Assembly: GCA_018907035.1 (NCBI GenBank) | Contig: JACCIC010000004.1 | Location: 2,719,501 to 2,783,500, forward strand | Direction: 5' to 3' | Source of the DNA: Sycobia sp. Sy_11 | Taxonomy: Eukaryota; Arthropoda; Insecta; Hymenoptera; Epichrysomallidae | DNA length: 64,000 bases | Part shown: positions 22,550 to 37,400 of the stretch, one piece after another | Numbering within the stretch: position 1 is the first letter of the stretch | How the letters are laid out: each line of letters opens with the position of its first letter | Notes under the pieces: model-generated | Databases searched by the model: none | The model's input: only the letters and a program-made list of their open reading frames with translations | What the model was told of the DNA's origin: nothing | Program-made: the position numbers and the translations under genes

Positions 22550-23064
22550 TGGGCAGTCGACAGAAGTACAATTCAATTATTATAAATAAATACAGATCTC
22601 TCTATGTATTCATCCCTTTTTGCACATGACGTGCCACAGTCCATTGTCGTCCAAAGAACATGTCTACGGACATTTTCTCTTCCGAACTATCCCTCCCTCT
22701 CTATCTTTCTCTTGGAATATAGAATTCTGACTATAATTATAGTCAAAACGTTTAGATAGTATGGTTAAAAAATTGCTCTAGAAAGAGTTAAGTAAATTAC
22801 ATTTGTGCATCTTTTATTGAACATAATCACTATCTGAATATACTATTCAATGTTCTTATAACATACTTTTATATAATATAATATTTTTTTAAACATAAGT
22901 TTGAGTATACAAAATTGAATAATATGATAAAACAGAAGTTTTTACTTTAATACATTTGATTAAAAATTCACTTATTTAAATTCTGTACAGTTCTTTATAT
23001 TCTAATGCACATAGCCCATAAAAAATCTTCCTATAAAAATAAATAAAAGTATTTCTTTTAAAAA
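22550..23064 (-). other. Pdha: Region downstream of the PDHA stop codon, probable 3' UTR
   Basis: On the minus strand this follows the PDHA stop. A minus-strand AATAAA (plus TTTATT at 22813-22818) lies about 250 bases after the stop and is a possible poly(A) signal. No coding sequence is seen. Confidence 0.35.
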
Positions 23065-23250
23065 TTAAGCATTGACTGCTGCACCTAAATTAGAATGTAA
23101 CAAGGGCTCAAAAGGTGTAACATTTCGTATTTCTTTTTCCAAGTTAGAAGCATAGATGTCTGTAGTAAGTTCACTTAGCGGAATTTCTTTATCTGCTTTT
23201 GCTATTTTTACTGCTTCATCCACTTCTTTTCGAATATCGTTTTCTAATTT
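23065..23250 (-). CDS. Pdha: PDHA terminal exon, 61 codons plus stop
   Basis: Starts [20 protein letters not shown] and ends [12 protein letters not shown] then TAA at 23067-23065. The acceptor is a T-rich tract ending in AG at 23252-23251. The C-terminal tail is variable in the family, so its unusual ending is expected. Confidence 0.95.
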   Translation of the reverse strand, partial: KLENDIRKEVDEAVKIAKADKEIPLSELTTDIYASNLEKEIRNVTPFEPLLHSNLGAAVNA

Positions 23251-26200
23251 CTGAAAAAAAATGTAAATTAGTTCATTGTTTTCACTTAGAGCCTACATTT
23301 AATAATTATAAATATCAATTCTGAATTTTATTTATTAATTTTATTAAATAATTTTTATAACTTAAAATAACTTGAACCAAATAATACATTGAACAAAACA
23401 AATTATTTTCTTGATAACTTATTTTTAATATGAAGAGAATAAACTTGGAGTAAGGTATCAGTATTTTTTCTTTACACACAAAGAGTATTTTTAGATGCGA
23501 GACTCTATCAGACTTTCTTTGATGTAGTACTACTTTAAGTCCCCCATTAAGATCGGGAAAAAATAAAGTGCATATTTCACTTATAATATTCTGTCGTCCA
23601 TCTCACTTACCTTCTCTGTATTTATAATTACAGAATAAAGTAAGTGATTACTATAACCGACGCATTGGTAGCGTGACAAGAGCGCACATTGCACGATCAG
23701 CAAGGTTAAGCAACATTTGCGACGGCCACTACTTGCATGGGTGACCGCGCAGATCCTAATACCTTATTCATCCCTTAGGGTTTTTTTTACAGACAACAAT
23801 GCGAATGGAATGTATGAGACTGACAAATTCGATATCTGAGTCTACGAAATGTGAAACGGATACTAAATTCGAGCAGTTTCAATGCACTGACTACTCCGGA
23901 ACAAGTTTTCCTAATGAGCATATTTCTGACTTAGTTTGGCCATAGGTTTTCCCTACTTCACAGAACCCTGGGTAAATGGGTAGATTAAGATTTAGGATGA
24001 GTTTAGTTTGTAAGATAGGGGAAAATGATATTCTAATTAACATTAATGGGAAATGTAAAAAGCATCGCAGAAGTGTACGTGGAAATAAAATAAAAAAAAA
24101 TTTTAATAAAAATTAAATGATTACTAAAGAAATAACTGCCAGCGTAATATGGGAGGAATCTAATAGGACTGGCAGTAGAAATCGAATAAGACCCAGATGT
24201 ATATATTTTAATACAAAAACTAACAACAAATTTAAAGAAAAAAAATTGGACAAATAATTTATACTGATTTCAAAAATTAATATTCTTTTAGTATTTGTAT
24301 CAATCACCTTATATTCCATTAAATCATTGCATACATTCCTATCTATACATACATATAGCTCCCGAACACCAAACATACAGACAAAGGATTAGCGCTCTCT
24401 TCAATTCTCCATCTTGATCTCTTTCTCTCTCTCGCTCGTTTTCTAAGATGCATGTGCGGCACATTTTTTTATATGGACGATTATAAAATTATTTCTAATT
24501 TACCATTATCTAAACTACCTCTGACTGCAGGCGACAACTGAGCTGTAATGTTGGTGGGGATAAATTTTCCATCAGATGTGTTCCAAATAATTATTGACAT
24601 TATTGAAAATATGTCCTAGCATTATCGAAATACTTAGATTAGACAATAACAAACAAAATCATATGTAAAAACTTACAAATTATCAAATCGATATTGATAA
24701 CTAACACTTAGTAATAGTTTAAAATAATTAATATCTAATAATGATATTTTTGGAAAATTAGTTAAATAAAAGAGTTACTGAGTAATGCTGTTAGTTGGGA
24801 GTAACCGTTCTATTATATATTAGACTGTCCGTTTGAACGGATGCGTTGAAGTCATAGATGAAGGACAAAGATGTGGAAAAGGGAGGCTATCTCTTTCTCT
24901 TTGCGGAAAGAGTGGAAACTTGGATTGGAACCAGGCAAGGTACATGTTGTTACCCTTTGTTGTTTTCTACACGTTACTTTTCCCCACTCCTTCGCCTATA
25001 AGAGAGAAATAGTTTACTATTGCTCTCTTACTCTTGAACTGACTTCAACTTCGATCACAGATTGTGCAGTCTACGATATAAGTCTATGGGAGCAACCACT
25101 TCGAAAAAAGCCATAGCGAAGGAAATAGCGTGGGCGGCGACAGATTGCTGTCATAGTGATCGGAGAAGGTGTACCATGCTGATTTTAAAGAGAACTGAGG
25201 ACCAAGATTCTCCTTTCTAACTTTCTTTTCATAGTCCTCTGAAGTGCAGAGTTCCATCCAGCTTCCAATATCATAATTAAATCTCTGTTCTAGTAATCCT
25301 TGAAGTAGTCAAGCACCTCAAATGGTACGCCAGCTTCTACAGATATAGCTATCAGCGCAAAATCTTCGTCGTTGTCGAAGGCTTTCGAGATATAAATGGT
25401 GAACACGTACAGTGACTGATATGCGATACTTGATTGATTATGCTTTGATCAACTAAGTAGAGTCGGAAGAGCCAGGAAATACCTGACGACTGTCGCTGCA
25501 ATTCGAGGAGGTCACACTTTTTCGCTACCTCTTACATCGATTAAACACAATAATCTAATACCTTTAAGAATTTGAATTTCAAAATAATACGCGACATTAA
25601 AATCATCGGGCGTTGATCTCGATTTGCGGTCGAATGCGTGAAAATCAAAATAATACCAGCGCGAATATTATTATATGCCTTTCCTACGAACTTAGGCCAA
25701 GGGTGAGCAGAGGGAGATTCGCCCGCGTCGCGCGGAAGAGCAGCGACCGCACGACAGTCAGCATGGAAAAGATATCCCGCGCTCTCCGCACCTACGAACT
25801 TGGAATACAGTGAGGGCTCGAGCCGCTACATTTCGGGTGCAGCGTATTTTAATTAAATAATATAAAACTCTCGCTTTCGATACTTTCATATTATTTAATA
25901 TATATTATATATATAAAAGCGTTCTTGCAAATGATTTTGACTATAAATAAGTAAATAATAATTCTATATCCACGCGTGTGGATATAGAAAAAATGGAAAA
26001 TGATTTCCAACGCTTGCAACAAGAACTCCAATAAAGATTTATATTGGTTTCTAGAAAGAGTGCACGAACTGCAACGTGCGTATTTTCTTTAGGAGGATCA
26101 AAGTATCGGAGGTTTTTCTGAGTTATCGAGAGGAGGTGCTCAGGTTTGGCATAGCAATTTATATACAAATTTACATACATCAGCAGAATTAGAAGAAGAT

Positions 26201-29200
26201 CTTCTAAGTGACCTGAGGTATCTTGATAGACAAATACACAATAAGATACAAGAATCCGGTGAGAGTATACGTAATTTTGCAAACTCACTCATCACATTGA
26301 TACGAAGATGAGAAGGCTTCATAGACGAACAACAGAGACTATATTTTACAACATGAAAGCAAAATGTCCATATTCGCCGCGACAGTGTTGAAAATACTAC
26401 CAATATAATTGAGCAAGCAAAAGTATTATTAGAAAAGAAAAAATAGATGGAAAAGAAAGAAAATATATCAAAAGTACACAATAAAAGTAGTTATAAATAT
26501 TATCGTAGACCAGAAACTCCTAAATATACACCGGAAAGTACGTCAGCTACGATTTATGAATCGGGATAGAGGCGACACTCACAGGCCGAAGCAACACCGA
26601 ATCCAGCTAGGCCCGAGCAGTAAAATAAGAATAGGATAATAGAATATTTATTAAAGTATAATTGAAGATTTGGTAATAATTAGAGGTAACAGTCCTACTG
26701 GACAGACTCCATAAGTTCCTACGTAAGTGAAAAACTGGCAAACATATGTAACCGATATAGTTGGCATCATGAGCCAAACAATCGTATTGCTGTTCTAACC
26801 AATGGCACCGAAATGTCACTAGGAAATGACATCACATGTTACCTTTATATACTAGCTGTCCGTAAAAAAACAAAGTTTTCTAGTGATGAAAGGTCTCAAT
26901 CACTATATATTACTAAGAATGGATGCTATCCATAATTTAAATATAAAACTTCAGTTAAACGGACAGGACATAGTTCAGAAAGAAAAACTCCAAACGCAGA
27001 AAGTACGAGGGTGATCCCAGAAGTACTTGCCTCAACAAATAAAACTCAAAAATTTTGGAAAAAACATATTTAATTTCCAACATAAACTCCTTTCAGCTCT
27101 ATACACTTTTCCCAGCAATCTTCAATAAGTTCGATACGTTTTTTATAATAAGAATTGTCAAGCTCCTCATAATGGCCATTAACTGCCGACATCACATCTT
27201 CATTCTTAGAAAATCTTTGACCAGCAAGCCATTTGTTCAAGTCTGAAAACATAAAATAATCCGAGGGAGCTAAATCTGGCGACTAGGATGCATGACGTAG
27301 CAATTCAAACTTTAATTCATTCATTTTGGTGATTGTAATAACAGATGTATCAGCTGGTGCATTGTCTTGATGGAACAACACTTTCTTCTAAGCCAAATAC
27401 AGCCGTTTTCGCTTTATTTTTTTTCGATTTAATTATTTTTTTGTTTCGGGTGTGAAGTGGTGGACCCACGTTTCATCCATGGTTATGAAACGATGCAAAG
27501 ATGTGGCTTTATTTTTGCAAAACATTACCAAACACTCAACTGATACATCTTCACGACGCTGTTTTTGTTCCATTGTGAACAAACGCGGCACCCATCTTGC
27601 GCACAGCTCTGTTATCTTCAAATTTCAGTTAATATGCGATGTACCGCACTTTTTGAGGGCCTACCGTGTCTGCTAACTCGCGCACATTCTGTCAACGATC
27701 ATCTAGTAACGCTTTGTGGATTTTCTTCAACATTTCTGGAGTCGTCATCTCATTTGGTCGACCACTGCGATGCTCATCTTGGCAGCTTATACGGCTTCGT
27801 TTAAACTCTGCTACCCAATATTTTACTGTTGCACACGAAGGAGCAGTCTCACCCAGAGTAGAGTCTAGTTCAGCTCTTATATTGGTTGGGCTGAGGCCTT
27901 TCAAATAAAAGTTTTGTATCACATAACGATGATCAATTTTTTTCATGTTTACAAATTCACTGAAATCGTTCACTATTTATGACTGTCAAACGAATTCTAA
28001 ACATTATGATGTTTTCAAACTTGAGACATATGCTTTACCGATTGTGTACTTTCTAATATAGTGGTATTTTTTGAATAACTACCGACACCGCTAGATCAGG
28101 CTAGGTACTTCTGGGACCATTCTCGTATGTACAATATAAAAGCCTAGACAATTGAAAAATCTAACAAAACAGGAAGAGAAAGAATTATAAATATTTATAA
28201 ATAACAAGATGAGTTGAGTTGATAATGTAAAAGGGCTAACACCGTTAATAAGTTATGAAATAGCGCTGAAAGTCACATCAAACAGCAATGTTTGCCCGGA
28301 AATTCAGCGATAGAGGATTTATTCATCGAACAATTCAATATAATAATAAAAGATAATGTAATACGACTTTATAGCAGCTCGTGGAGTTCACCAGTAGTTA
28401 TTGTTAAAAAAAAAGATATCAAAGCACGTTTTTATATGTATTTCAGAAACGTAAATAAGGTGACTAAAAAAGATGCTTATCCACTACTGGAAATAAACGC
28501 AACACTAGAAAAGTTATGAAGAGTCAGGTACTTCTATACAATGGACTTAAAACATGGATATTAGCAAGCACCTCTGACACCTGAAAATCACCCGATAATT
28601 GAATTATCGTAACAGGAAAAGCATTATTAAAGTTAGTGCTTGGAATACACTAGCATTTCAAAATACAGAAATACATATAAATAAAAGCATTTTCAGCAAA
28701 ATTAGGTGATCGGACTAATCAAGAGACTAGTCGTAGATACAATTTAGAATTCACTCATCAGAAAACGTATTGACTCCTCGTCTATTCCGTTTTCAAAAAA
28801 TTGGACCAATATCTCTGAAATCTCAACATAACTATTATACATATACAGGATGTCCAAAAAGTCCCGGAAAACCTTAATAATATTCCAGGTAAACTGATTT
28901 TGGACAAGGTCAAAGTTAATTTAGAAATATCTGTTGTGAAGGAATTTAATAGTGACCTTGGATTAAACCTTGTGTTTAACTTTCAAGGTTATTTTAAGGT
29001 CAACTTTGTTTTTTCAAATGGAAACTCCTATTTTTGACAACGGAAATTGAAAGAGCAGAAATTGTACGTCCTAACATGTGCTCAAGTCATGGACCAAGGA
29101 TGACCTTGATGAAACCTCTTTTGGCATAGGAAATTCTTAATTTTTGTGCTACAGAACCTATTACCCTTATCAATGAGTATGCGAGGGTGACGCTCTAAAG

Positions 29201-32200
29201 GGTCTTGGCGATGCCCTTCAAGGACATTTTACTTTGAATTTTCTTATTTACGGTTAGCATTACTCAGGAACAACGACGTGGACTTAGTAAAATGTGTTCA
29301 CTATGGGGTGCTTGATTAGCGTGAGTCCCCTTGTCTTAGAAATTAAAACTAAAATAAACTAAAAAATAAAAATAGCATAACATGCAAATCTTGAATTCAT
29401 AAGAAATTAATAAAAAAGTAAATAAAAATCATTCTTTTCTTTAAAAATTTAATTAAAATGGATAAATTTTAGCTTTATAATTTTGAACGTGACTTTGAAG
29501 TGGAACTTAAACAAGTATTAGAATTCATTTTACATACGAAATATTTCTATTAATTTAAAATACCAATCGTTAGTAAATAAGCAGTAGAGCTTCAAAATAA
29601 ATTACTATTTTAATTTTGTTTAAAACATTTTTCTCCGTTCTAAGTTTGCCCTCTTCACTGTGATAACAGGATCAGATAGTTATTACATTTGATCGTATTA
29701 AAATTAATTCTTGAAATCTTGATCACTGTGATCGGCGTTTGGGTAAGGTTTAATTTGTTAGATCAATTAAAATGAATCGACTTACTGAAAGAGAACGAAT
29801 ATCACTTCTTATGATGAGAGGTTGGGGTGAAATGGTACGATATGTTAGGAGAGTAATGAATCTTTTCAATGCAACTTTTAGAGTTGCTAGAACTCCAATA
29901 TGATTTTCAACGGTGTCAAGAACCATTGCAAGGTTTAATGATCATGGTACTACCAATGAACTAGGTAGACTAGGCAATCCAAATGCAGCATCAAATGAAG
30001 AGCCTTGATTAAATATTATGATATCATTGAGGCTCCACATAATTCTATTCTTAGGGCTAGTCAAGAAAATGACGTTAGCAAATCATCATAACATATTTAA
30101 AAAAGCCAAATTCCATCCATTTAAAGCTAATCTGGTTCATAAGTTGAACGAAGATGATTTGGATCGTCGTGTTGAATTTTGTGAAGAAATAATGGAACGC
30201 ATAATTGAAAATCCTGAATTTTTAAACAATATTGCATTCTCAGATGAGGCGACTTTTCAATTTGATGGAACCTTAAATAAGCATAACTGCAGATATTGGT
30301 CACATAATAATCCTCATTGGACTAGAGAAGACAAATTACAATATCAAGAAAAATTAAATGTTTGGGCTGGAATTCTGAACAACAGAATCATAGGATCTTT
30401 TTTATCGATGGTAACTTAAATGTACAAAACTATAAAGATATGCTACGAAACCAAATAATTCCTACAATTAGAGAAAAAGCTAGAGCTAACTTTGAGAATA
30501 CATGGTTTCAACAGGATACACGACACGTTCGTAGTTTCCTAGATAAGTTTTTTTCAATTGATGCATAGGGCGGAGTAGTACTATAGAATGGCCAGCTAGA
30601 TCACCTGACTTAAAACCTCTTGATTATATCCAACGTATTTTTTTGGGTTTACTTAAAAGATAGGGTATACAAAACAAAACCTCAAAATTTAGACAAATTA
30701 CGACGAAGAATTATTGATGAATCAGTGCTTATTCCTGCGGAAATGATCCAAAACGCAGTTGATGCTTCTTGACACCGGTTAGCTTACTGTCAAGAAGTAA
30801 ACGGAGGTCAGTTTGAGCAGTTAAAGTAAAAAATTGCAGTCCATAATGCTTATGATCAAATGTGAGAGGCAAGGGGTCTCACATTAATCAAGCACCCCAA
30901 CGAGAATGGATTTTACTATATCCACGTCGTTGTTCGTGGGTAGTGCTAACAGTAAATAAGAAAATTCAAATTAAAATGTCCTTGAAGGGCAATCCAATCA
31001 TCCAGAAATGCTCGCACTTCTTGATCATGTTAGAAGTACTTATCAACAAGGTCGTGGTGCATCGATCTAAAAAGGTTATAATCAGAAAGCGCTATGTCTG
31101 ACGTGGTGACTAGGTTGGGTGCGACAATTGCTTCCCATTCGAGCTCCAACAAGGTGTTTCAGAGCGCTATCGCAACATGTGGCCGAGCGTTGTCATGCAA
31201 GAGAATGACTGCGCCTATTGCTCACAATTACTGATCTATGTTTGATCAATTTCTCTTTCTAATGATTCAGTTGCCGTTTGTATAGCTCGGCAGCAACGGT
31301 TTCATTTGGTATTAGCAGTTCGTAGTACAGCACACACTGTTGGTCCCACTAAGTGTACAACAATACCTTTTGGCCGGGGATGTTTCATTTTGGTGTCGAT
31401 GTGGACAGTTGGTCTGGGTCTTCCCATGACTTTTTGCGCTTAGAACTGTCATAGTAGATCGACTTTTAATCAACAGTCACAAGACGCCACAGAAAACTCT
31501 TCTTTTTTTTCTGAGAAGCAATGTTGTATGCGATGTTGTATCGATTCATAATGGCATTTTTGATCAAGAGTTGTGGCATCCATTTGCCTTCTTTATGAAT
31601 CTTTCCGATCGAGCGTAAACATTTCTCAACTACTTCTAAAAACGCTGTCAGTGACTTCTAACTTATTAGCGAATTCTTTTTGGGTTTGAGTTGAGTTTCA
31701 TCCAATAATGCTTCCATTTCACTATCTTTAAACTTTTTCGGTTGTCCAGAACTTTCTTTGCCATTAAAATCAGTATCTCCACTTCTAAACCGTTGAAACC
31801 ACTCATAACATGTTGTAAGCAATGAAGCTTGTTCGCCATAAAATTCTGGAAACAATCATCAAGTTTCTTCTACAATTTTCAAATCAAAATAGCGCAAAAG
31901 GACATTCCGAAAAAAGATTTATCACAATTTATTTTTAACTCATTAAAAAATTATAATGTTTACACAAATAATGATATCTGTTAACTGAATTTTATTGGTA
32001 AATGCCAAAAATAACAAACACATACTAGATCTGACACATCTGGCTTTTCGTACTACTTATATCGCCATATAAACGTGAAGGTTGGAAACTAAGTTCACCT
32101 CTTAATACATAATGCTAAGCTTCCATAAAAAAATTATAATGTATACAAATTAAGCTTTTCTCATTATTCCCGTATGTATGAATGACGCATTGGCGTTTCG

Positions 32201-32236
32201 AAATCAAAGCCTGTGCAATCTCGACCATGATGGATG

Positions 32237-32280
<44 letters not shown>

Positions 32281-34404
32281 TGCACAGGCTTCACTTTTGA
32301 AAATTCTTAAGAAGTATTCAAAAAGTAAATTTCTCTAGTTTGACATTTTTCCTTTACGGTACGAAGTAGAATTAATCAGAGAATGGTAGAATGACCGTGA
32401 TCGAGCGTAATAGACAATATGATGGACTTTTCAAAGAATAAATGCCATTAACCGTGCATCCTTATGTTCCAGAATTTATTCACACCAAAGGTCTAGATGA
32501 AACCCCTGCATTCTACCGATGGTTACTCCGTGACAAGAACTCTAGAAAAGCTACTCCTCTTCAGATGGGAGACATTGGACTGATTTTTGATCGACAGCGG
32601 GTATGAATTCGACAATAAACTATTAAAACAAATGCTCGATAAATAAGGAATGAATCATGTAACGACACTTGCCATATCATCTTCAGGAAAATATAGTCCA
32701 GAAAAGTAATCCGATGCTGAAACTAATGATCGCGATGTTCGTCATAAAAGCTGCGATCAGCATTTGCACCAATTGCGCTATGTCATCAATATGGTGATAT
32801 AATCTATAACACGAAGGTGACGCGTGGCTTATTAAATTACGGGCGATACTTCAACCCGATGAAGAGCCTGAGACGGGGCGTGGAAACGTACAAACCGATA
32901 GTGTAACTAAGCCGGAAGGTATAGCAAGATCGGATAAAATGCCTGCATGCTCTGCGAGATCTAATAGCACGCCATATCAAGGAAGCCAAGAAGAAGCAAG
33001 CGCAGTACTATAACAAAGGTCGCCGAGATATGTTATATTCCGTTGCTGACATGATGCTACGCTACGTACAGGTATTTTCCAATGCCGTACAGGAATTCTC
33101 AGTGAAACAAGCGCCCACATACGAGGTTTGGGATTATGTAGATAAAATCGTCAACCGTATACGTTTTGGCAATGGGAGATGCGCGAAGAACAGCTATAGT
33201 CCACCTAAAAGAGTTAAAGTGTTACCGAGCGCCGCGTACAAGTTGAAGAAATTAGAGAGCGAAAAGGGATCAACACGGATGAGATCGTATGAGGTGCGAA
33301 AAGAAGAAACTAAGAAAAAGAAAACAATAGAGAAGAATGGATAGACCGAGAGTCGAAAGCATTAGCTTGATAGACCAAATTGATATTTCATGCCCGAAAG
33401 GAAAAGAGGTAAGGACCAGATGAAATAATAAAACTACTTTTTCAAATGAGTATTTAACACATGTAATAATGGGGCACCTAAATTGATACGATAATTCGAA
33501 TTACGCGTGTAGTAGAGAAATTAAATAGAATTAATAGAAATTAATAGAAAAAAAAGTAAATTATGTCATAGTGTATAATATGGAGTCTAGTAGCTAAAAT
33601 AGTTAGGATACTTAAAAGATATATTTGTCAAAAATTATTACAGGATACGCAATAATCATTTTTTTTCGATTTAATAATAAACAGCGTTATTTAAACGAGG
33701 AAGATTACTGCCAACGAAGATATATCGTACACAAAATTTATGTGCATGTTAACACTATTCAACTGAAAGAACAAGTGATTAGAGCTATTGCTAGCGCCCA
33801 GTAGCCGATTATCTATTCATTTACCTGCACAGAGCCAACCTCCTCCCGACCACATCGTGAGTATAAGCTACGTATGTTCCCCCCATCCCTAGAGTCAGCG
33901 AAGAATTAGTGTCGGTGACAGTAGTGTGCAGAGATAAGATGAGTGACCAACGACCACATATAATTTGTAACCGCGCTCAAATTTTCGAAAACACAAGTCG
34001 ACAGGCTGAGCGCGCACGTAACCGATCAAGGAGGATGACCATCGCCAAAAGTAGATCCAGTAACCACTGCAAGTGTGAAATAGATAGCGACAAAAGGAAA
34101 GAGAAAGAGCGAAGCACGTCTCCGTGGTGCGTATACACCGATTCACCCAGGAATGTGAGTGCATTCATCGATATATAGCTGATAATTGTCAATTAACTAA
34201 TTAATAAACGTGATGTGAAATAGAGAATTCGCGACGTGTTCTTCATTTGTGCAATATTCCTCTCTTCCCTCTTTCTTTTATTTAGCACTGCCTTAACTAA
34301 CATTCGTGGACGTCCTTGTGGAGAGAGTAAACGAAGTACGATATACGATAGTGTAACTATATATAAATTTCTGTAACTATTTCCACGGCAAAAGGCCACA
34401 ACGT

Positions 34405-34457
<53 letters not shown>

Positions 34458-37400
34458 CTATGGCCTTATAAAGTAGCAGGTACAGAAGAGTCTGCTTATT
34501 TTCCCAAACCAACACAATAAATTTCTCTAGGACTGTTGTGATTGATCGTTTTTCCTCCTATGGTAGAAAGCACTCTTAATATAGTTTTAGTGACTATTTT
34601 TCACTAAACAAATCGTTATTTTTTATACTATAATATTTCCGATCTTTACCAAATTAGTTTTGACACTAATACGTATATTTTTTTATCACATAATTGTAAA
34701 AAATATTAAATCTAGCATTCTGATTGAAATATAGCTTCTATAGATATACAGGTATGATAGTACTTATTATTCTTCCTACTGATTATATTTTAGGAAATTG
34801 AAGTGTAACAGAAGTTCTTGGCTGGATTGATAAACCCATCGTATTAATTCCTATCATAAGCAGATTTTCGTTGCATAGTTAAGACTTGCTCGACAGCCCA
34901 AGTATAATTTCTACCGATCCAAAGAGTAGTACTCACTTTACACTTTAAATAGTGCTAGATTTTTAGTTTGTTCAATGTGAACTCAACGTATATGTATGTC
35001 CTATAAAAGAACTATTTACTATGTTAAAATAATAGATATATAAATAGATAAATAAGTCAGTATAATAGATTTGATTGTACCTTAAGCTCATTTGGTGTCA
35101 CCAGTCCAGCATTTAATATTCTTTCTTTAAAACTAGTAAGTGGATCTCTTGTTTGTCTTACTTCTTGTATTTCTTCTCTTGTTCGATAGCTTGTCCCAGG
35201 ATCAGACATGCTGTGTCCACTGTATCTATAAGTGAAGGTTTCCATTATCAGTGGTCCTTTGCCAGAGGTACAATAGTCTATAGCAAATCTTGTTGCTTCT
35301 CTTACAGCTAAGACATCCATTCCATCAACCTAAAATGAAGAATAACAAATCACTTATAAAAATTATAAATTCCATTTCAATATAAATTAATTAAAAAGAA
35401 TTTATTGTTCATGTATAGATAAAGTCTGCTCAAAGTTTCAGTTTACATTTCAATTTATAAAATTAATCCGAACAATTCGTCTTTTTTATATTATTTAATA
35501 TCGCCTTATTTATACTTTAATGGTAATTACCGATAGAGGTCTATGGTCTGTTTGAAAACAAAGCACTCCTAGATTAATTTACATAATATTCATAGAACCT
35601 CACTCTTCTTGATTGTTTTAATATATAAGCTTAATAAATAAAAAATGATAAGTGTTGCCCAATTTACATGACCCTAAAATTAAATTTAGATTATTGCGAT
35701 TTTTCAAAATATGACCACTTTCAGAAGTTTTTCTTTTATATCTACCGTTAATAGCATGTTCTAAAATATTTACATTATCAAAATTGAAAGAATGTAAAAA
35801 GTCAAAGCTATGTTCCTTTAGCCCGGAGATACCATTCGTACATCGTAAACTATACTGTTATTCATATACTCTTTGTTCTACGTATTTATCCGCTTGTCCA
35901 ATGTAATATTTGATATTCTAGTATTTCACAATCTTTATAATAATTTATAATAAACCTTTTACATATGGTAACTCTAATATTTTCTTATTATTATTTTCAT
36001 CTTTTATAGTATGTTTCTACTATTATTATAAATATCCACTCTTATCCATTCTCTCCACAATCATTTTTTCTAGTAAGTCTACTGGCTAACTATGAATGAA
36101 TATCTCTTTAACTAATTTTAAATTATTTTTTCTAAAATCTATATGATCATTTGATTTCTCTGTCAATAACCTCTATAACACTAACTATCTTACTTCTATA
36201 ACAGTAACTATCTTACTTCTATATTGATATATATTCTAACATAATATATATTCAGGATTTAATTATATATTATAGTAAGATAATCCATAATTATAATAGC
36301 ATGCGCTTTGACATAATATGGGAACATAACATTAGAGTACTCTAAAATGTGAACTTTCAATTATCAAATAGTTAGAGTTGAAATTGTATCAACACGCTAA
36401 TATCATTAGTCTACATCCTAAATTTACGTTCAACAGTACGTTATCTTATAAGTGTGTTATAGAGTAATCTTACATTATATATGTTGCTATTTATATGCTG
36501 AGCCTAATAATGAAAAGATAGTAATTTGTGTAACACTTTTTCGACTCCGATTAAGGTACCTCCAAAACATGGTTTTTGAATGAATCAACGTCTTCTTCAG
36601 ATGCCGAAAAACGTTGGTCACGCAATTTCTTTTTGATGTACGGCAATAAGAAGTCATTGGATGTCAAATCAGGGCTATAAGGCGAGTGACGCATCGATTC
36701 GATGTTTTGGCTTGTCAGAAATTCGTTTGTCTGAATCGATGTGAGAGCTCGCATGGTCATGATGAAAAATGATCCTTCGTTACAGGTTGTTTTTTCGTAC
36801 TTCACAAAGTACTTTTGGAAAACAAATGGTTATGTAACATTCAGAATTCATCGGTCTGCTTTGCTCAAACAGTACAACTGCCACATGTTCAGTTATTCAG
36901 AAGAAACTGGCGATCATTTGCTTCGAGGTGGTTCGAACACGAACCACTTTGTCGGATTAGGCTCGTCTTGGAAGGCCCATATAATGGATTGCTGTTTTGT
37001 TCATACATAAATCCAAGGTTCGTCACCTGCGTCGATGTTATAGACAGCTTTTAATGCAACCCGATTGTATTTCTTGAGCATTTCTTTGCACCAATTGGTA
37101 CAAGCATCTTTTGGAGCTTTTATCTAATTATGCGGGATCCAACCTGAACAAATCTTTTTAAGGTCTAAATAGTCATGCATTATCTTATTCATGCTTGTCA
37201 TACCAATTCGTAAATATTCCTCAATCTTACGGTTGGTCGTATAACGATCTTGCTTTATCAGTTCACGCACAGCATCAATGTTTTCTAACACAACAACCGA
37301 TTTCAAAGGACCTCCGCGGAACTCGTCCTGGAGCGAACTGTGGACACGATTAAATTCATTATATAACCTTTTTTCAGTAGCCAAGAATAGGACTTCATCG

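Noticed and set aside
23654..23770. Functional 5S rRNA gene
   Set aside because: Only the promoter-proximal half resembles 5S rRNA, and the unit has a SINE body, A-rich tail and target duplication.
33909..34178. 89-residue basic open frame as a gene
   Set aside because: Lies in probable LTR sequence after an integrase relic and overlaps equally long frames on the other strand.
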